In this document: positions 33,288 through 36,699 of the stretch, piece by piece
Layout of the letters: each line of letters starts with the position of its first letter
How positions within the stretch are numbered: position 1 is the first letter of the stretch
Assembly (NCBI GenBank): GCA_033764865.1
Contig: JANRIM010000038.1
Location: forward strand, 1 to 36,699
Reading direction: 5' to 3'
DNA length: 36,699 nt
Source: VFBF01 sp033764865
GTDB lineage: Bacteria > Pseudomonadota > Alphaproteobacteria > Caulobacterales > Aquidulcibacteraceae
Program-made: the position numbers and the translations under genes
The notes under the pieces: generated by a model
The model's input: only the letters and a program-made list of their open reading frames with translations
What the model was told of the DNA's origin: nothing
Database searches by the model: none

Positions 33288-35108
33288 ATGGCCGAAGCAC
33301 GATCGAAGACGCCCGGCGAGAAATCGGCCCTGGCGGTGTTCCTGAAGGCGCTGGTCGCGCCGCTCGTGACCATCGGCATCGCGCTGGCGGCCACGGCGCT
33401 CACGCTGGCATGGGATTTCACCACCCCCGCCCGGTTCATCGAGAACCTCACCTACGATCTGCGCATGTCCGCCACCGCGCCCGCGCCGCGGGACGACATC
33501 GTGATCGTGAAGATGGACGACGCCTCCATGGAGGCGATGCAGGCGCAGTCGGCGTGTCACTGCTTCGCGCCGGTGGACAAGGTCTGGCTTGCCGACATCG
33601 TGGCCGATCTCTCTGCCAAGGGCGCGCGCTCCATCGCGCTCGACATCCTGTTCTCCGCCTGGCGCACGCCGGAGGAGTACGCAGCCTTCGTGGCGAAGAC
33701 GCAAGCCTTGCCCACGCCGCTCATCGCCGCCGTCGATCCCGCGCTCACACCCGGGACGGACTATGCGCTGGCGCCCAACCTGCGCCGCGCCAGCCCCAAC
33801 GCGCTGGTGGCGCGCGAGGACGACGTGGTGCGCGTCTACGATCCGCTGCCCGACGGCGTGCCCTCCATCGCCGCGGAGATCATGGCGGCCGAAGGCGGCC
33901 GGCCGCCTTCCGGCGAATTCGTGATGCGCTACCGTCGCGGGCTGGAGACCAGCGGCGAGAACCGCGGCGCGCTCGCCCCGTCCTATCCGGCGGCGCTGGT
34001 GAAGGATCTGCCGGCCGCGCTGTTTGCGGGCAAGACCGTGCTGATCGGGCGCGTGACGCGCTTCCCCGAAGGCCAGTCCGGCATCCTGGAGGACATGCAC
34101 GCCACCCCGCTGCGGTTCTCCACCGGTCACATCGACGGCACGCCGGGCGTGGAGGTCCACGCCCATGCGCTGATGCAGATGAAGGACGGGGACGTCGTGA
34201 TCCGGCCGTCGCTGACGTGGCTGGCGCTCTCGGTGTTCGCCGCGGCGCTGGGCGGGGCGGCGCTGGGGCGCTCCTCGTTCCGCTGGTGGACGGCGACGCT
34301 GGTGGTGGCCGGCGCGCTCGCGCTCGTCGTCGTGGGCGGCTTTCTCGCGCTCGCGTACGCGGGGGTGATGATCTCGATCCTGGCGCCCGTGACGGCGTTC
34401 GGGCTTGCGTTCTTCGTCCAGAGCCGGCTCGCCGCCACGCAGCTGGAGGACGAGCGGAAGCTCTATTCCACCGCGCTCGAGCGGTATCTCGCGCCGCAGG
34501 TGATCAAGCGCATCGAGGACGGCAGCGAGCCCGTCCAGATCGGTGCGGCGCTGCGCCAGATCACTGTCCTCGTCACCGACCTGGAGGACAGCTCCACCCT
34601 CGTGGCGACCACGCCGATGGCGGATTTCGCCACCATCATCAACGGCTACTTCGACGGCCTCTACGAGGTGCTCTGGAAGCACGAGGCCATGCTGGACAAG
34701 CTCACCGGGGACGGCGTCATCGTGCTGTTCGGCGCGCCCATCCAGCACCCCGACCACGCCGACCGCGCCATCGCCTGCGCGCGCGACATGCAGGTGTTCT
34801 CCGAAAAGTACCGCCAGGAGGTGCGCGAACGCTTCGGCATTCCGTTCGGCCGCACGCGGGTGGGCATCCATTCGGGGGAGGGCCTCGTGGGCAACTTCGG
34901 CGGCGAGAAGCGCTTCAACTACACCGCCTACGGCCAGGTGGTGGTGATCGCCGCGCGCCTGGAGGCGGCCAACAAGGAATACGACACCACCGTGCTCTTC
35001 AGCGACGCCGCGCTCGAACGCGCCAAGGCGCCGGGCGAGGTCAAGGCCCTCGGGCAGATCACGCTGAAGGGCGTGCCCCAGCCGATCACCGTGTACACGC
35101 CGGTGTGA
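33288..35108 (+). CDS. CHASE2-domain class III nucleotidyl cyclase homologue with altered active site
   Basis: From ATG 33288 this encodes 606 residues: helix 1 (about 18 to 41), an extracytoplasmic CHASE2 sensor domain (about 45 to 300), a cluster of two or three helices (about 305 to 380) and a cytoplasmic cyclase domain (about 420 to 606). Metal ligands D431 (VLVTDLEDSS) and D475 (DKLTGDGVIVLFG) and the base-selecting K471 are present. In the segment normally GDxVNxAARLE, however, it reads GQVVVIAARLE: the base-contacting Asp is Q550 and the transition-state Asn is V553, although R557 remains. The protein may have low, altered or no cyclase activity. An apparent upstream extension of the frame is antisense to the Rieske operon and is not coding. 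The GGGGTGGGG before the ATG supports this start. Confidence 0.9.
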   Translation: MAEARSKTPGEKSALAVFLKALVAPLVTIGIALAATALTLAWDFTTPARFIENLTYDLRMSATAPAPRDDIVIVKMDDASMEAMQAQSACHCFAPVDKVWLADIVADLSAKGARSIALDILFSAWRTPEEYAAFVAKTQALPTPLIAAVDPALTPGTDYALAPNLRRASPNALVAREDDVVRVYDPLPDGVPSIAAEIMAAEGGRPPSGEFVMRYRRGLETSGENRGALAPSYPAALVKDLPAALFAGKTVLIGRVTRFPEGQSGILEDMHATPLRFSTGHIDGTPGVEVHAHALMQMKDGDVVIRPSLTWLALSVFAAALGGAALGRSSFRWWTATLVVAGALALVVVGGFLALAYAGVMISILAPVTAFGLAFFVQSRLAATQLEDERKLYSTALERYLAPQVIKRIEDGSEPVQIGAALRQITVLVTDLEDSSTLVATTPMADFATIINGYFDGLYEVLWKHEAMLDKLTGDGVIVLFGAPIQHPDHADRAIACARDMQVFSEKYRQEVRERFGIPFGRTRVGIHSGEGLVGNFGGEKRFNYTAYGQVVVIAARLEAANKEYDTTVLFSDAALERAKAPGEVKALGQITLKGVPQPITVYTPV

Positions 35109-35170
35109 TCGGGGCGGGTGGCGCGCGCCCGCGACGATGGGGCGTGGCCAGCGCCCTTCCGGGCGTGCGT

Positions 35171-35191
35171 CCGTGGGGGTAAGCCCCACGG
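35171..35191 (+). promoter_or_regulatory. Perfect 8-bp stem-loop before ccmI
   Basis: CCGTGGGG at 35171-35178 pairs with CCCCACGG at 35184-35191 around a 5-base loop (GTAAG), 17 bases ahead of the ccmI ATG. It lies between the cyclase stop and ccmI and could be a weak terminator for the cyclase, an operator or a translation-control hairpin. No U-tract follows. Confidence 0.5.
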
Positions 35192-35208
35192 CAGAGAACC
35201 CTGGTCCC

Positions 35209-36444
35209 ATGCTGCTGATCGTCTTCGCCCTGCTCATCACGGCCGCCGTCGCCTGGGCGCTGGCGCGGCCGTTGCTCGCCGCGGTGGAGGCGCCCGCCGA
35301 CGCGGCCGCCTTCAACACCGCCGTCTACCGCGACCAGCTGGAGGAGGTGGAGCGCGACGTGGCGCGGGGCGTGCTGGGCGCGCCGGAGGCCGCCGCCGCC
35401 CGCACCGAGATCGAGCGCCGCATCCTCGCCGCCGCCAAGGGCGCGCCCGCGCCGGAGGCCGCCGCCGCGGTCGCCCGCGCGCCGAAGAACGCCGCCGTGC
35501 TGGTGGCCGCCGCCGTCGCCGCGGCCGCGGGCGGGCTTTATCTCGCGCTCGGCGATCCCGCCGCCCCGGACCAGCCGCTGCGCGCGCGCGCGCCGGGCGG
35601 GCCGGTCGTGGCGGGCGGCGATGCGATGCACGGCCAGATGGACGATCTCGTCCGCCAGCTCGACGCCAAGCTTAAGGAAAACCCCGACGATCCCACCGGC
35701 TGGGCGCTGATGGCGCGCAGTCTGGCCCGGCTCGATCGCCCCGCCGACGCCATCGCCGCCTACGAACGCGCCATCACCCTCACCGAAGGCCGCGACGGCG
35801 CGCTGATGGCGGAGTACGCGGAGATGCGCGTCATCGCCAACGGCGGCGTGGTGGACAGGGACGCCGAGGCGATCTTCGCGCGCATGCTGCGCGAGCAGCC
35901 CGGCGCGCCGCAGGGCCGCTACTATCTCGCGCTCGCCAAGGCCCAGCGCGGCGACCGCGCGGGCGCGCTGGCGGACTGGCGCGCGCTGCTGGCCGACACC
36001 CCGCCCGATGCGCCGTGGCGCGCCTCGCTGGAGCAGCAGATCGCCGATGCGTCGGGCGCGCCTGCGCCGCGCGGGCCCGACGCCGACGCCGTGAAGGCCG
36101 CGGAAGCCATGAGCCCCGCCGAGCGCGGCGCCATGATCGACGCCATGGTCAACCAGCTCGCGGAACGGCTGAAGACCAACCCCGACGACCTGGCCGGCTG
36201 GCGGCGCCTCGCGCGGGCGTATGACGTGCAGGGGCGCGCGGCCGATTCGGCGCGCGCGCACGAGCGCGTGCTTGCGCTTGCGCCGAACGATCCCGAGGCG
36301 CTGTGGGCGCTGGGGCTGTTTGCGCAGGCGCAGGGCGACGCCGCCGGCGCGCGCCGACGCTGGCAGACGCTGGAGCGCACGCTGCCCGCCGACGCGCCGG
36401 AGCGCACGCAGGTGCGCGCCGCGCTGGAGAGCCTGAAGAAATAG
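35209..36444 (+). CDS. ccmI: Cytochrome c maturation protein CcmI (CycH)
   Basis: From ATG 35209 this encodes 411 residues. CcmI holds apocytochrome c in the periplasm for haem attachment by CcmF/CcmH in system I maturation. Helix 1 (MLLIVFALLITAAVAWALARPLL) is followed by the typical cytoplasmic loop NTAVYRDQLEEVERDVARGVLG, with the family pattern YRDQLxElExD, and helix 2 at about 95 to 115. The periplasmic part from about 145 on contains TPR-like repeats (KLKENPDDPTGWALMARSLARL; RLKTNPDDLAGWRRLARAY) that bind the apocytochrome C-terminus. The rest of the ccm cluster is not in view upstream. The longer frame from 35137 adds an unlikely polar tail before helix 1, so the ATG at 35209 is chosen. 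Confidence 0.93.
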   Translation: MLLIVFALLITAAVAWALARPLLAAVEAPADAAAFNTAVYRDQLEEVERDVARGVLGAPEAAAARTEIERRILAAAKGAPAPEAAAAVARAPKNAAVLVAAAVAAAAGGLYLALGDPAAPDQPLRARAPGGPVVAGGDAMHGQMDDLVRQLDAKLKENPDDPTGWALMARSLARLDRPADAIAAYERAITLTEGRDGALMAEYAEMRVIANGGVVDRDAEAIFARMLREQPGAPQGRYYLALAKAQRGDRAGALADWRALLADTPPDAPWRASLEQQIADASGAPAPRGPDADAVKAAEAMSPAERGAMIDAMVNQLAERLKTNPDDLAGWRRLARAYDVQGRAADSARAHERVLALAPNDPEALWALGLFAQAQGDAAGARRRWQTLERTLPADAPERTQVRAALESLKK

Positions 36445-36468
36445 GGGGAGAGCGCCGCGCTCTCTCCC
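36444..36468 (+). terminator. 11-bp hairpin immediately after ccmI
   Basis: Starting at the last base of the ccmI stop codon, GGGGAGAGCG-type sequence pairs with CGCTCTCTCCCC across a 3-base loop (36444-36454 with 36458-36468, one G-T wobble). The stem is strong, but only a T-run 30 bases later (36496-36500) follows, so it may act as an mRNA 3'-end stabiliser more than as an efficient terminator. Confidence 0.45.
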
Positions 36469-36479
36469 CACGGACCGCA

Positions 36480-36538
36480 GGCCTCCGGCCCGCTCTTTTT
36501 CCTTACGCGCCAAGCACAAACCATGCAGGCCGGAGGCC
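36480..36538. repeat. 11-bp inverted repeat, GGCCTCCGGCC / GGCCGGAGGCC
   Basis: GGCCTCCGGCC at 36480-36490 is the exact reverse complement of GGCCGGAGGCC at 36528-36538, with 37 bases between that include a run of five T. Both arms are preceded by GCA-like and followed by CGC sequence, giving a REP-like look. It could also fold as a large terminator stem. Whether it recurs elsewhere in the genome cannot be seen here. Confidence 0.55.
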
Positions 36539-36589
36539 CGCGCTCCTGAGTAAATCCCGAGGGGCAAGGGGCCGTGCGACGCTCCTCCC

Positions 36590-36699
36590 ATGACCGACGC
36601 CCCGCCCGCCCCCGATCCTTGCCGCCTCCACCGCATCGCGCTCGCGATGCGCGGGTGGCTGTGGGCGTTCGCGGCGTGGGCGCTGGAGGTTGTGGGGGA
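36590..36699 (+). CDS. Start of an unidentified gene, cut by the window end
   Basis: An ATG at 36590 opens a frame that stays open to the window edge (36 codons). It reads a Pro/Ala/Asp-rich head with one cysteine (PDPCRLHRIAL), then a Trp-rich hydrophobic stretch (GWLWAFAAWALEVVG) that could be a membrane helix. No ribosome site is evident before the ATG. Nothing identifies a family, and the frame may be chance. Confidence 0.35.
   Translation, partial: MTDAPPAPDPCRLHRIALAMRGWLWAFAAWALEVVG

Noticed and set aside
1..36699. tRNA/rRNA genes, CRISPR arrays, insertion sequences, phage genes
   Set aside because: None seen: no spaced direct repeats of CRISPR type, no transposase or integrase frames and no recognisable structural RNA.

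Overview
The window reads as chromosomal DNA of a high-GC alphaproteobacterium. The 60-base lines I counted range from about 57% to 80% G+C, and most of the window looks near 70%. The short-type ArgC, an Atm1-type exporter, CcmI and the mix of TPS, CHAT and Rieske genes all fit that class. I would not name a genus. No tRNA, rRNA, CRISPR array, transposase or integrase is visible.

Layout. 1-871: 3' part of argC. 913-2151: a lipoprotein PQQ-type sugar dehydrogenase, convergent with a minus-strand pair (FkbM methyltransferase and LOG phosphoribohydrolase, 2155-3442). 3540-6099: plus-strand Atm1-type ABC exporter followed by a TMEM175-like membrane protein, convergent with a minus-strand RND efflux pair (permease 6103-9189, adaptor 9194-10246). 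10392-10553: a possible small membrane protein. 10670-11438: kynA broken by a one-base insertion. 11635-11910: a small lipoprotein. 11911-12437: a 527-nt hairpin-rich stretch without a convincing gene.

12438-29197 is the centrepiece, an apparent plus-strand operon. It holds a two-partner-secretion transporter (TpsB), a giant 3946-residue secreted beta-helical TpsA exoprotein, and an exported 994-residue CHAT-domain protein with a complete His/Cys dyad. A small exported protein (29289-29768, minus strand) with its own intrinsic terminator lies convergent to the operon. I infer an export, processing and display system in which TpsB moves TpsA through the outer membrane and the CHAT protein acts on TpsA or another envelope substrate.

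30100-30963 is a class III-type metallophosphoesterase. 30967-33099 is a tightly overlapping minus-strand operon. In order of transcription it encodes a 74-residue membrane protein, a 31-residue membrane peptide (GTG start), a ferric-reductase-like six-helix domain fused to a Rieske domain, and a Tat-exported cysteine-rich protein, so it looks like an envelope redox module. Divergent from it, 33288-35108 encodes a CHASE2 class III nucleotidyl cyclase homologue with two altered active-site positions. ccmI (cytochrome c maturation) follows at 35209-36444, then hairpins and the start of an unidentified gene cut by the window edge.
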